From Candidatus Bathyarchaeum sp. (GTDB taxonomy: Archaea; Thermoproteota; Bathyarchaeia; Bathyarchaeales; Bathyarchaeaceae), in the NCBI GenBank assembly GCA_003096235.1, contig PIXT01000087.1, positions 1 through 35,015 of the forward strand: a stretch of DNA of 35,015 nucleotides, in the 5' to 3' direction. The position numbers were made by a program, and so were the translations under genes. The notes under the pieces are model-generated. The model was not told the DNA's origin, did no database searches, and saw only the letters and a list, made by a program, of their open reading frames with translations. Within the stretch, counting starts at the first letter, position 1. Each line of letters starts with the position of its first letter. Of this stretch, positions 24,838 to 32,308 are shown piece by piece.

Positions 24838-24975
24838 ATGCGGACTAAAGTGAAGTGTAACCAAAAGCACTGCGTAAACAATCTTGATGGTTACTGCCAG
24901 TCACGGTTAAGAAACTGGTTTGGAAGATGCCACTTCAAACGAAGACCCAAAACAAAGCAAGCACAAACCAAGTAA
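24838..24975 (+). CDS. 45-residue four-cysteine protein (DUF1540-like zinc motif)
   Basis: 45 codons from ATG 24838 to TAA 24975. Cys at 7, 12, 20 and 31 in VKCNQKHCVNNLDGYCQSR...GRCHF, followed by a basic tail (KRRPKTKQAQTK). The pattern C-x4-C-x7-C with an N..G.C step resembles DUF1540-type small metal-binding proteins. A Shine-Dalgarno GGAG at about 24826-24829 has normal spacing to the ATG. It lies between mtnA and a methyltransferase. Too short for usual ORF cut-offs; function unknown. Confidence 0.6.
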   Translation: MRTKVKCNQKHCVNNLDGYCQSRLRNWFGRCHFKRRPKTKQAQTK

Positions 24976-25051
24976 GCTGAAAAGTCTTTTATTTTTTCGT
25001 TTATTTAGAGTGGTTATTATCTTCTGTTCCCGATAATGGAGAAGTTAAAGC

Positions 25052-25783
25052 TTGGACGCCGAAGAGGACGCTTTCGGGCAGATGCTGATGGCTTGTTATA
25101 ATGGTAGTGATGTCTCTGAAACCGTGGAAAGAGATGACGGCTCAACAAACACTATCTTTGCACAAGCCTATTTTTCTGATTACACAAACTGGCATCCAAT
25201 TGAACAAAAAGCCATGGACTTTGTGAACGGAAGGGTTTTGGATGTTGGCTGTGGAGCTGGCAGGCACTCGTTGTATTTGCAGAAAAAAGGTTTTGATGTT
25301 CTTGGAATCGACGTTTCTCCAATCGCCATAGAAGTTTGCAAGCTAAGAGGGCTAGCAAAAGCAAAGGCGCTGTCACTTGACGATATCGATTTCAAACAAA
25401 ACTCTTTTGACACAATTATCATGATGGGAAACAACTTTGGTTTGTTTGGCAGTTTCAGCAAAGCCCGTAAATTACTAAAGATATTTTATAAAATGACTTC
25501 TGAGGGTGCCTTGATTATTGCAGATACTCGTGACCCCTACAAAACAGACAACCCTAAGCATCTAGCATATCATAGTCTCAACAAGAAAAAGGGTAGAATG
25601 GCGGGTCAAGTGAGAATTAGAACCAGATTCCAGAACTATGTTAGTGACTGGTTTGATTACCTGATGGTGTCCAAAAAGGAACTAACAGCTATACTGGAAG
25701 GGACAGGATGGACAATCAAGGAATTCATAGACTCTGATGCGCCAAAGTATGTTGCAGTTATTGAAAAGCTGACTAGACGCTGA
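25052..25783 (+). CDS. Class I SAM-dependent methyltransferase
   Basis: 243 residues. A 55-residue N-terminal region (FGQMLMACYNG, ERDDGSTNTIFAQ, YFSDYTNWHPIEQKAM) precedes the SAM motif VLDVGCGAGRHSLYLQ (62-77) and GIDVSP (85-90). A middle acidic/aromatic strand (SFDTIIMMGNNFGLFG) and a C-terminal substrate region follow. The substrate is unknown; the family includes small-molecule and protein methyltransferases. Start TTG 25052 has GGAG 11 nt upstream; ATG 25082 is an alternative that would lose the conserved FGQ start. A TATA-like TTTATTTAG lies near 25000-25008. Convergent with the radical SAM gene (4-nt gap). Confidence 0.85.
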   Translation: MDAEEDAFGQMLMACYNGSDVSETVERDDGSTNTIFAQAYFSDYTNWHPIEQKAMDFVNGRVLDVGCGAGRHSLYLQKKGFDVLGIDVSPIAIEVCKLRGLAKAKALSLDDIDFKQNSFDTIIMMGNNFGLFGSFSKARKLLKIFYKMTSEGALIIADTRDPYKTDNPKHLAYHSLNKKKGRMAGQVRIRTRFQNYVSDWFDYLMVSKKELTAILEGTGWTIKEFIDSDAPKYVAVIEKLTRR

Positions 25784-25787
25784 TATG

Positions 25788-26969
25788 CTATCCGACGCAC
25801 CATCCAAAACGCTTCACGCTTGCTGAGTAAACATTTTCTTTTATCATCAATTCCTTTAAACAAACAGGGTCTTCAGCCAAGTAGTCACCGGTGCATGAAT
25901 AGGCTCTGCCTCTGCATCCACCACAGGTTTCTTTGTATTCACACTCTCCACACTTTCCTTTTAGCAAGCTTCTGTCTCTGAGCGCCTTGAAAACCTGTGA
26001 CCCATACCACATGTCCGAAAGGCTTTGTTCTCGGATGTTGCCTACCTTGATTTGCAGAAACGGGCACGGGTACACATCGCCGTTAGGTCGCAAACTGACG
26101 TAATTGATTCCTGCAGGGCAGCCAACGGGTGCGTGTATCCAGAACTGTTTCAAAAGCAGGTCTGGCGGCTTGGTACCATTTGTTTTGTGCATTGTTGCTG
26201 CGATTTCGGGATAAAGCGGAAGCCCTCCTGAGAACAAAAAAACCATCTCTTTTTCTTCTTGCATTCTTTGGAGATAGCGTATTACTTGCTCGCGTTGTTC
26301 TTGAAGCATCATATCATCCCTCATGTCTTTGCCTCTTCCGTTAGGCACCAAATCGTAGATGGCAACCTGATCAACCCCTATGCCTGAAACAAAATCTATC
26401 ATCTGCGGAACAGTAGCAAAATTGCTTTTCAACGCCATCGTGGTAATTATCACTTCCAAGTCCATGTCAATGCATGCCCTGATGCCACGTAATGCTTTGT
26501 CAAAAGTTCCCCGAACGTTTCTAAGCCTGTCATGAAGTTCAGGATCCGGCGAATCAACAGGTATACCTACAGCTAGGATTCCTGCTTCTTTGAGTTCATA
26601 GGCTACTTTATGGTTTATCAGAACCCCGTTTGTGAGCATTGCAGGCATAATTCCCACGTCAGTGCAGTAGTTAGCAAGCTGCAAAACAAGCTCTTTTCGC
26701 AGCAAAGGTTCGCCGCCACTAAAAATTAGGGCTTCAGTTCCAAGAGCCGCCATCTCATCAATTGCCTGTGTTGCCTCCTTTACTGTGAGTTCATTTGGGA
26801 ATGCTTCCCGTGCATCGGCGTGACAGTGTAAACATCGTAGGTTACATGCTTTGGTGACCGCAAAAGAGACAATCTGTGGAATGTTTTGTTTTCCTTTCAG
26901 ACCTTTACCTGTTAGCTTTTGTCTGAGCAGCAACTGAACAAGTTTGATGCCAACACCCAACCCTAACAC
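25788..26969 (-). CDS. Radical SAM / SPASM-domain enzyme (AhbC/AhbD/NirJ-like)
   Basis: 393 residues. The radical SAM cluster is CNLRCLHC (C42, C46, C49) after SFAVTKA, and the GGEPLL motif follows. A C-terminal SPASM region has CPAGINYVSLRPNGDVYPCPF, then CGECEYKETCGGCRGRAYSCTGDYLAEDPVC, enough cysteines for auxiliary [4Fe-4S] clusters. This tail is characteristic of the AhbC/AhbD/NirJ heme-pathway enzymes and of related peptide-modifying enzymes. No other heme gene or precursor peptide is seen beside it, so the substrate is open. The start is GTG 26969; in-frame TTG codons downstream are alternatives. Confidence 0.88.
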   Translation of the reverse strand: MLGLGVGIKLVQLLLRQKLTGKGLKGKQNIPQIVSFAVTKACNLRCLHCHADAREAFPNELTVKEATQAIDEMAALGTEALIFSGGEPLLRKELVLQLANYCTDVGIMPAMLTNGVLINHKVAYELKEAGILAVGIPVDSPDPELHDRLRNVRGTFDKALRGIRACIDMDLEVIITTMALKSNFATVPQMIDFVSGIGVDQVAIYDLVPNGRGKDMRDDMMLQEQREQVIRYLQRMQEEKEMVFLFSGGLPLYPEIAATMHKTNGTKPPDLLLKQFWIHAPVGCPAGINYVSLRPNGDVYPCPFLQIKVGNIREQSLSDMWYGSQVFKALRDRSLLKGKCGECEYKETCGGCRGRAYSCTGDYLAEDPVCLKELMIKENVYSASVKRFGWCVG

Positions 26970-27010
26970 GCCCTTTGAGTTGATTTATGCAACAATCACC
27001 GTGTTCTTTT

Positions 27011-28042
27011 CTAGTCTCGACTTTTTGAGTAAATCACCCACATCTGGATGGCTTTGCGCAAAACCCAAGCCGTAGCAAAAACCACCACAACAACAATCAC
27101 GGCGATAAGAAGATTATTTCCTATATCAATCTGGGATGACAAAACCTGAAGTTCTGGGGCAAGATCGCTAATTTCAACTTCGTCTATTGTTATCTTCGAG
27201 TCGTGCCCGATGTAAACTTCAGTTCCGTTTATAATCAGACCTGTAGGATTCTGTACACCCTCTATTGCTGTAACGTCTTGTTCTTTTCCGTCCACATACA
27301 GGTGCATCCCCGTGGATGTGCGCGTGAATGCGACGTTAATCCACTTGTTCAAAGAAATAACGGGTTTTGTTGTCAATATTTCGTTGAAACCTTCAGAATC
27401 AGTGAACACGCAACCACTAAGCACCCCTGCATTTTCCTGTTCTATGCTTGGTTTCACAGCAAGCCCAAACACTCGGGTGACATTTTCTACTAGTGGACCT
27501 GTTCTTGTGCACTTTACCACAATGTTGTTGTAGCTCGCGTTTGTGAAGCCTTGAACGTTTATCCAAGCTTCAATTTTAAGTTCTTTTTGAATGTCCAAGT
27601 TTGGAGAAACAGGTATGTATATTGGCTCTGGAGTGGGCGGAAAGCCTACCAGAAAGGCAATAGGCACGTAGACATAACCGCCTGTGTTAAATTGTAAAGC
27701 ATTTCCAAATTTTCCCTCAACAAGCGCAGTGTCACCACCTACTGTTCCATGATTGTAGCCAACTGTGTCAGGTGTTATCTCCGAATATTCGCTTGGTTCA
27801 ATCTCATCAAGATGCCATAAAGCTACAGTGGAACTTTTTGCACCCTGCACTCTTGGAACATTCACACAGCCTAAGCTTAACATGACCGCCAAAAGCACAA
27901 CTAACATTAGTCCAACTGTTTTTATTGCCCTGACTTTTTTGACGCATTCACGTATAGTTGTCTTACCAAAGATTTGTGAAAGTAACGCTACCACAGAAGC
28001 AAAACAACAAGAAAGAACAGATTGCTTGTTATTGAGTTGCAT
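27011..28042 (-). CDS. Membrane protein with LamG-like jelly-roll domain
   Basis: 343 residues from ATG 28042 (upstream TTG 28072 is weak; ATG 28042 has a GGTG Shine-Dalgarno). A hydrophobic segment (about 50-65, GLMLVVLLAVMLSLGCV) is followed by a concanavalin-A/LamG-like domain: VALWHLDE, GKFGNALQF, KELKIEAWINV, KWINVAFTRTSTGMHLYVDG and VYIGHDSKITIDEVEISD. A C-terminal transmembrane segment (LLIAVIVVVVVFATAWVL) and a short basic tail end the protein. It is probably a surface-exposed, membrane-anchored carbohydrate- or protein-binding protein. Divergent from the secreted protein at 28355, with shared operators between them. Confidence 0.83.
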   Translation of the reverse strand: MQLNNKQSVLSCCFASVVALLSQIFGKTTIRECVKKVRAIKTVGLMLVVLLAVMLSLGCVNVPRVQGAKSSTVALWHLDEIEPSEYSEITPDTVGYNHGTVGGDTALVEGKFGNALQFNTGGYVYVPIAFLVGFPPTPEPIYIPVSPNLDIQKELKIEAWINVQGFTNASYNNIVVKCTRTGPLVENVTRVFGLAVKPSIEQENAGVLSGCVFTDSEGFNEILTTKPVISLNKWINVAFTRTSTGMHLYVDGKEQDVTAIEGVQNPTGLIINGTEVYIGHDSKITIDEVEISDLAPELQVLSSQIDIGNNLLIAVIVVVVVFATAWVLRKAIQMWVIYSKSRD

Positions 28043-28126
28043 AAACACACCTTTATAATTTATCAATTTCAAAGCATCTCTACTGTATTGTTAATACCCA
28101 AAAAGTTCCATTTAGCTCTCACTGCG

Positions 28127-28142
28127 GAACATCATTGTTCTT
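28127..28142. promoter_or_regulatory. Operator-like repeat, copy 1
   Basis: GAACATCATTGTTCTT, with GAACA and TGTTC inverted arms. The identical 16-mer recurs 161 bp away at 28288. A further GGAACA half site lies at 28148-28153. It is about 85 nt upstream of the minus-strand LamG gene. Confidence 0.55.
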
Positions 28143-28275
28143 GCAGCGGAACAAACATCTCTATTTTTTGTGCAAGGTTCATTTGTTGGCTGTCTCATTT
28201 TCTTCATATTCTTCCAGCCGCAATTACGAACAGTGTCAGAGCTGCGGCGGTGTATTCATCATTAACAAATTCTAG

Positions 28276-28304
28276 TGTTCTTGACAAGAACATCATTGTT
28301 CTTC
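28276..28304. promoter_or_regulatory. Operator-like repeat cluster, copy 2, next to a TATA box
   Basis: TGTTCTTGACAAGAACA (28276-28292) is a perfect palindrome with 8-bp arms. It overlaps AAGAACATCATTGTTCTT (28286-28303), a second inverted repeat with 7-bp arms. Three TGTTCTT/AAGAACA half sites lie in 29 bp, ending 7 nt before the TATA box of the gene at 28355. Confidence 0.62.
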
Positions 28305-28310
28305 GGGGAG

Positions 28311-28319
28311 AATTATATA
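28311..28319 (+). promoter_or_regulatory. TATA-like box of the secreted-protein gene
   Basis: AATTATATA, about 36-44 nt before ATG 28355, with GGAG at about 28343 as Shine-Dalgarno. Confidence 0.55.
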
Positions 28320-28354
28320 GATTATTTGCATACTCGATGAAGTGGAGATGAATC

Positions 28355-29167
28355 ATGAAAATCGAAAAAAAGTTGATTGCATGCAGCATTCTTGCCGTAA
28401 TTATTGGGGTTTCCTCGGTTTTGCCTTTGGTGTTCTTGATGTCTGCAACAGCAAAAGCCAGCTCTTCATCTGAAGCCCTTTCATCTGAACCATGGTTCAG
28501 CATCAATGTGCCGTACTCTTATTGGATGACTAAGGACGGTAAACTCGACAGTCTTGATGTTGACCCTGAAATCAACGAAACAACTCTGGTCAGTTCGCAA
28601 TATTTGATAGCTCTTAATCTAACACTAAATGTAGACGCTACCGATTACCCGGCTGACGCCAGAATCGAATACTACCAAATAGATGTAAGCTCGGACAAAG
28701 GACCCGTTGAAACTAGGTGCTGGTTCGTTGGCACCGTTCTTGATGTTGATTCCTTCAGCTTTCAAGACTTCATTGAGGACTTTCATTTCGCACGCGATGA
28801 GTGGTTTGACACTGACGAATTTAGTGTTCGCAATCGCAACGGAGGCATGGTTCGAAACAATTGGGTTGATGATTTTTCATTACTGTGGCGAGTTGGTAAT
28901 GCTGGATCAGGCACTATAGGGCACAGTAGTAGTTCAGAGTTGGTTTGTGCCATCCGAGAAGCAGAGACATTATTCTTGAGCATTCGCAGAGTAGGCTGGG
29001 TCACCTTTACCTCTAATTCCACTATAGTTACGTTAGCAAACAACGAGGTTGTCGAACAAATACAGCTTGAAAAATTCGGCGAAGGATTCCTATACAATGA
29101 CCTCTTTGCTGAAGAAGAACTATCAACAATTGACTTAACCTGTCCGCCGATTACGTTTGAAAATTAA
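28355..29167 (+). CDS. Secreted or lipid-anchored protein, unknown
   Basis: 270 residues. A signal peptide (KKLIACSILAVIIGVSSVLPLVFLMSATAKA, ending near residue 35) is followed by a Ser-rich linker and a beta-strand-rich domain with many Asp, Glu and aromatic residues. Three cysteines, no recognised motif. It is probably exported by Sec. It has a good promoter, a Shine-Dalgarno and the repeated operator upstream. The winged-helix gene starts 22 nt after its stop and is likely co-transcribed. Confidence 0.75.
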   Translation: MKIEKKLIACSILAVIIGVSSVLPLVFLMSATAKASSSSEALSSEPWFSINVPYSYWMTKDGKLDSLDVDPEINETTLVSSQYLIALNLTLNVDATDYPADARIEYYQIDVSSDKGPVETRCWFVGTVLDVDSFSFQDFIEDFHFARDEWFDTDEFSVRNRNGGMVRNNWVDDFSLLWRVGNAGSGTIGHSSSSELVCAIREAETLFLSIRRVGWVTFTSNSTIVTLANNEVVEQIQLEKFGEGFLYNDLFAEEELSTIDLTCPPITFEN

Positions 29168-29189
29168 CTTCCTTAGGTGCAACAACAAA

Positions 29190-29627
29190 ATGGGTAATAA
29201 TGAGCAGCTCGCAGGAAATACACTAATCGTCTACGCGTATGTAGTGGGAGAAAACAGACCAGTTGGCACCCGAGACGTTATGCGCGGAGCAAACCTTAGC
29301 AGCCCAAGCGTGGCACACAGGCATCTGCAGAAACTTGAGTTGCTGGGATTGCTTGAAAAAGACAAGAGCGGCAACTACATCCTCAAAGAGAAAACAGGTG
29401 TCAGTGGGCATGTGTGGGTGGGCAAAAACCTTGTTCCCCGCTTAATGTTCTACTCCTTCTTTTTTATTGGAGCATTCGGAGCAGAAACCGCAATTATTCT
29501 GTTGAGCTGTCTGGTTCCATGGCTGGTTATCGAAACCAGTTTTCTTTTCCTAACCGCAATGACTGGATTGGCTATGATTCTTTTCTTTGTTGAAGGCGTT
29601 TTACTGCGGAGAAAAGTTAACAACTAA
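29190..29627 (+). CDS. Membrane-tethered winged-helix transcription factor-like protein
   Basis: 145 residues from ATG 29190. The N-terminal ~75 residues form a winged helix (VGTRDVMRGANLSSPSVAHRHLQKLELLGLLEKDKSGNYILKEK), followed by two transmembrane segments (about 91-110 and 115-135) and a short basic tail. An N-terminal DNA-binding domain on two membrane helices suggests a regulator that senses the envelope or membrane. It lies in tandem with the secreted protein at 28355. Whether it binds the GAACA/TGTTC operators is an attractive but untested guess. Confidence 0.8.
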   Translation: MGNNEQLAGNTLIVYAYVVGENRPVGTRDVMRGANLSSPSVAHRHLQKLELLGLLEKDKSGNYILKEKTGVSGHVWVGKNLVPRLMFYSFFFIGAFGAETAIILLSCLVPWLVIETSFLFLTAMTGLAMILFFVEGVLLRRKVNN

Positions 29628-29653
29628 GAACACTGCCGCAGCAAGTTGCCACA

Positions 29654-29671
29654 TTTTTATATAATATTTTA
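29654..29671 (+). promoter_or_regulatory. TATA-rich promoter of the GT39-like gene
   Basis: TTTTTATATAATATTTTA, an unusually strong AT box, 44-61 nt before ATG 29715. Confidence 0.5.
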
Positions 29672-29714
29672 GGCACTTCAAGGTAACAAAGTATACGGAA
29701 TTGGTTGGCATGCA

Positions 29715-31322
29715 ATGATTCGCAGATTATCTTCTGCTCTTTTTGGTTTTGCGAAACGTTTCAACAGATGGCGTTTAGTTCTTGTGCTGTTTCTTGTGAT
29801 TTATGCCGCCCTTTTGTCATTTTCTTTGGATTATGCTCTAGTTCAATGGGATGAAACCCAGCACTTAGTTAGTGGTTTGTTACTGAGCCGTGGAGAACTC
29901 CACGAGTACCTGCAGTTTTCTTATTATCCACCATTATTCGACATAACCGTAGCATTAACCTATACCCTCATAGGGTCAAGCCTGTTTTCAGCCAGACTTG
30001 TTTCGCTTATCTTCGGCGTCCTTTCTGTATGGGCTGTTTTCGAGTATGCCTATCACCTTTATGGTCCCAAACATGCCCTTCTTTCAAGTATTTTGCTTGC
30101 ATCAATGCCTGGCTTTATTGTTGTCTGCAGAATGGCGCTGCTTGAAACCGTGCTGATGTTCTTTTTTTCAATTTCTTTACTTTTGTTCTTTTCTTGGATG
30201 CGCACAAACAACCAAAAAAACCTGCTTCTAAGCGGCGTAGCATTAGGTTTAGGTTTTCTTGCAAAGTACCAGACTGCAATTGCTGGATTAGTAATGTTTG
30301 TTAGTGTGCTCTTGTTGCGGAAAAATCGTGTTAAAGTTAAGATGGGCAAAATTTTGCTTCTAGCAGTAATTGCAGCTGCTGTTATTTTGCCTTGGCTCTT
30401 TTTGGCGTATAACAATTATACTTCAGAAGGGCTTGAAACGTGGTTATACACTGTTCAGGCAGGCAGTGAGGAACGACTTGGATATGGTGAACGCTTTCCT
30501 CTTCCAGTGTTCTACCTCATAGAGATGACCTGCCCCTACCCCGACATTCATCCGATTTCTTTACCCATATACGCCCTTGCTTTTCTTGGTTTAAGTTTAT
30601 GGCTATGGCGAAGAAATCCAGAGGACAAATTTTCTTTAATCTGGTTTGTTGTAGTCTACGTGGTTTACACACTCTTTATCTCTAACAGAAACTGGCGCTA
30701 CATCATACCCGTTTTTCCTATCTTGGCGGTCTCTGCCTCAGACTTCATGTTGTTCATCTGGAACAAATTAAAGACGACGAGTATGCCTTCACCTGAAATC
30801 AGATCGTATAAACGGTCTATACGCAAGATTGTTGCTGCTGTTTTCGTGTTACTGATGGCAGCTTCTGTAGTCTACAGTTTAGAGAACGCCTACTATTGGG
30901 TTGAAAAAGACAACATTCACATCCCCGTCCAAGAGGCAACTCAGTATGTAAGTTCGAATTTGGGGTCAAATCAAGCTGCAGTAATCTTGTTTGCGGAAAA
31001 CTACTTCAGTCCAGATGTGGTGAACTTTTACTTGATGACATATGACTCAGGTGGAAAAGAGCTTTGGTATTACCCTGAGTATCCTGTTGATGTTTATGCG
31101 CCCGTCTTTAATGAAACCTACTTGATTGAACAGTGCAACAATTTGAATGCAAAATACCTGTTCCTGTATGAATACGGAGACATGAACTATTTTCAATCAG
31201 ACTGGACTTCCTCTGATATACTAGATAAAACACTCACTTCTGAAAACTTCACTTTAGAGAAAACGTTTGGAAACTACCCCCGCCGAATATTTGTTATACA
31301 GTTTTCGCCAAACTATTCCTGA
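29715..31322 (+). CDS. GT39/ArnT-like membrane glycosyltransferase
   Basis: 535 residues with about ten hydrophobic segments in the N-terminal two thirds and a soluble C-terminal region (about 385-535). The first extracellular loop carries WDETQH (DE at 46-47), the acidic pair used by dolichyl-phosphate-mannose:protein mannosyltransferases and ArnT-type enzymes; YYPPLFD, SARLVSLIFGVLSV and FLAKYQTAI are further family features. It should move a sugar from a lipid-linked donor to an acceptor outside the membrane. The Pro/Thr stalk protein at 32309 is a plausible O-glycosylation target, by proximity only. Start ATG 29715. Confidence 0.85.
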   Translation: MIRRLSSALFGFAKRFNRWRLVLVLFLVIYAALLSFSLDYALVQWDETQHLVSGLLLSRGELHEYLQFSYYPPLFDITVALTYTLIGSSLFSARLVSLIFGVLSVWAVFEYAYHLYGPKHALLSSILLASMPGFIVVCRMALLETVLMFFFSISLLLFFSWMRTNNQKNLLLSGVALGLGFLAKYQTAIAGLVMFVSVLLLRKNRVKVKMGKILLLAVIAAAVILPWLFLAYNNYTSEGLETWLYTVQAGSEERLGYGERFPLPVFYLIEMTCPYPDIHPISLPIYALAFLGLSLWLWRRNPEDKFSLIWFVVVYVVYTLFISNRNWRYIIPVFPILAVSASDFMLFIWNKLKTTSMPSPEIRSYKRSIRKIVAAVFVLLMAASVVYSLENAYYWVEKDNIHIPVQEATQYVSSNLGSNQAAVILFAENYFSPDVVNFYLMTYDSGGKELWYYPEYPVDVYAPVFNETYLIEQCNNLNAKYLFLYEYGDMNYFQSDWTSSDILDKTLTSENFTLEKTFGNYPRRIFVIQFSPNYS

Positions 31323-31338
31323 ACTTACACAGAATCCT

Positions 31339-32166
31339 TTAATCCACAAGTGCCTTAGTTTTCCTGTTTTTGTACTCTTTTGCTGTTTTCCATACTGTTT
31401 CAAAATAGTTTTGAACTAACGCAATAAAATGGGGATTATTTGACCACAATTTAGGACCCATTAACAGATTATTTGTTGGATTACTGAGCACGCCTTCTTT
31501 ATTGTCAAATACGACTGTTGCTACCAGCGGAACATTTGCAATCGACCTTATCTGGAAGTCGGGATTTTTAATTAAATATGGATTAATTTTTACTTCATTT
31601 TTTATTTCAGAACTACTAAAGACGAGGTAGCGAATTTTCACTCCTTTCTCCAATAATTCTTGAAACTGTTCAAAGTCGTTATGAATTTCATACCTTAAGG
31701 CGCCTGGTGTCACAAAAACATCAACACTCTTCTGGGTTTTTGACCTCCTTTTTACTATCCACCGTCTATGCATTTTGCCTTCAGGAATAATAACAAACTC
31801 TGTACCTTCTTCTATCAGCTTTGTTTCTTTGCTCTCTGTAAACTCATCAATTAATTTCGTTGTTTTTTCTTGCAATTCTGTATGTTTCATGTTCTTTTGT
31901 TTCAACAAAAATGCGAGACCTTCTTTTGGTGGCGTAGCTTTAAACTTAATTGGTATTGTTAATACTTTTTCAGCTAAACCCAATTTTTGAAGGGTTGGTA
32001 TTGTTCTGTAAACTTCAGCTCGAGCAACTCCTGACATTTTTGAAATTATTTTTGCAGTGGCTTCACCGGAATTTACAAGAGAAAGGTAAATTCTTGATTG
32101 CGAGAAAGTTAATCCTAGATGTTGCAGGGTTTCAATAGCTTCCTCTTTAGCTTTTTTCATACCCAT
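31339..32166 (-). CDS. TrmB-family transcriptional regulator
   Basis: 275 residues. An N-terminal winged helix (about 8-75: ETLQHLGLTFSQSRIYLSLVNSGEATAKIISKMSGVARAEVYRTI) is followed by a coiled linker and a regulatory domain of the TrmB type. TrmB proteins sense sugars and repress or activate transport and glycan genes. It is divergent from the PQQ-propeller surface gene, and a perfect inverted repeat lies between them. Start ATG 32166 has GAGGT a few nt upstream. Convergent with the glycosyltransferase gene (16-nt gap). Confidence 0.88.
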   Translation of the reverse strand: MGMKKAKEEAIETLQHLGLTFSQSRIYLSLVNSGEATAKIISKMSGVARAEVYRTIPTLQKLGLAEKVLTIPIKFKATPPKEGLAFLLKQKNMKHTELQEKTTKLIDEFTESKETKLIEEGTEFVIIPEGKMHRRWIVKRRSKTQKSVDVFVTPGALRYEIHNDFEQFQELLEKGVKIRYLVFSSSEIKNEVKINPYLIKNPDFQIRSIANVPLVATVVFDNKEGVLSNPTNNLLMGPKLWSNNPHFIALVQNYFETVWKTAKEYKNRKTKALVD

Positions 32167-32220
32167 ACCTATACCTCAGCAATAAGCAGATAGTAAAGAA
32201 CAAGTCACCCTTATTGGAAC

Positions 32221-32245
32221 TTGTGAGTGTAAGCCACACTCACAA
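32221..32245. promoter_or_regulatory. Perfect inverted repeat between trmB-like and surface-protein genes
   Basis: Arms TTGTGAGTGT (32221-32230) and ACACTCACAA (32236-32245) are perfectly complementary, with a 5-nt spacer AAGCC. Placement in the 142-bp divergent gap is right for autoregulation by TrmB and control of the surface gene. Confidence 0.65.
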
Positions 32246-32308
32246 ACTCTTAATTCTATTACAATTGATATGTTTTTCCTTAAAAAAAGAAAAAGGAGAA
32301 ACAAAAAA

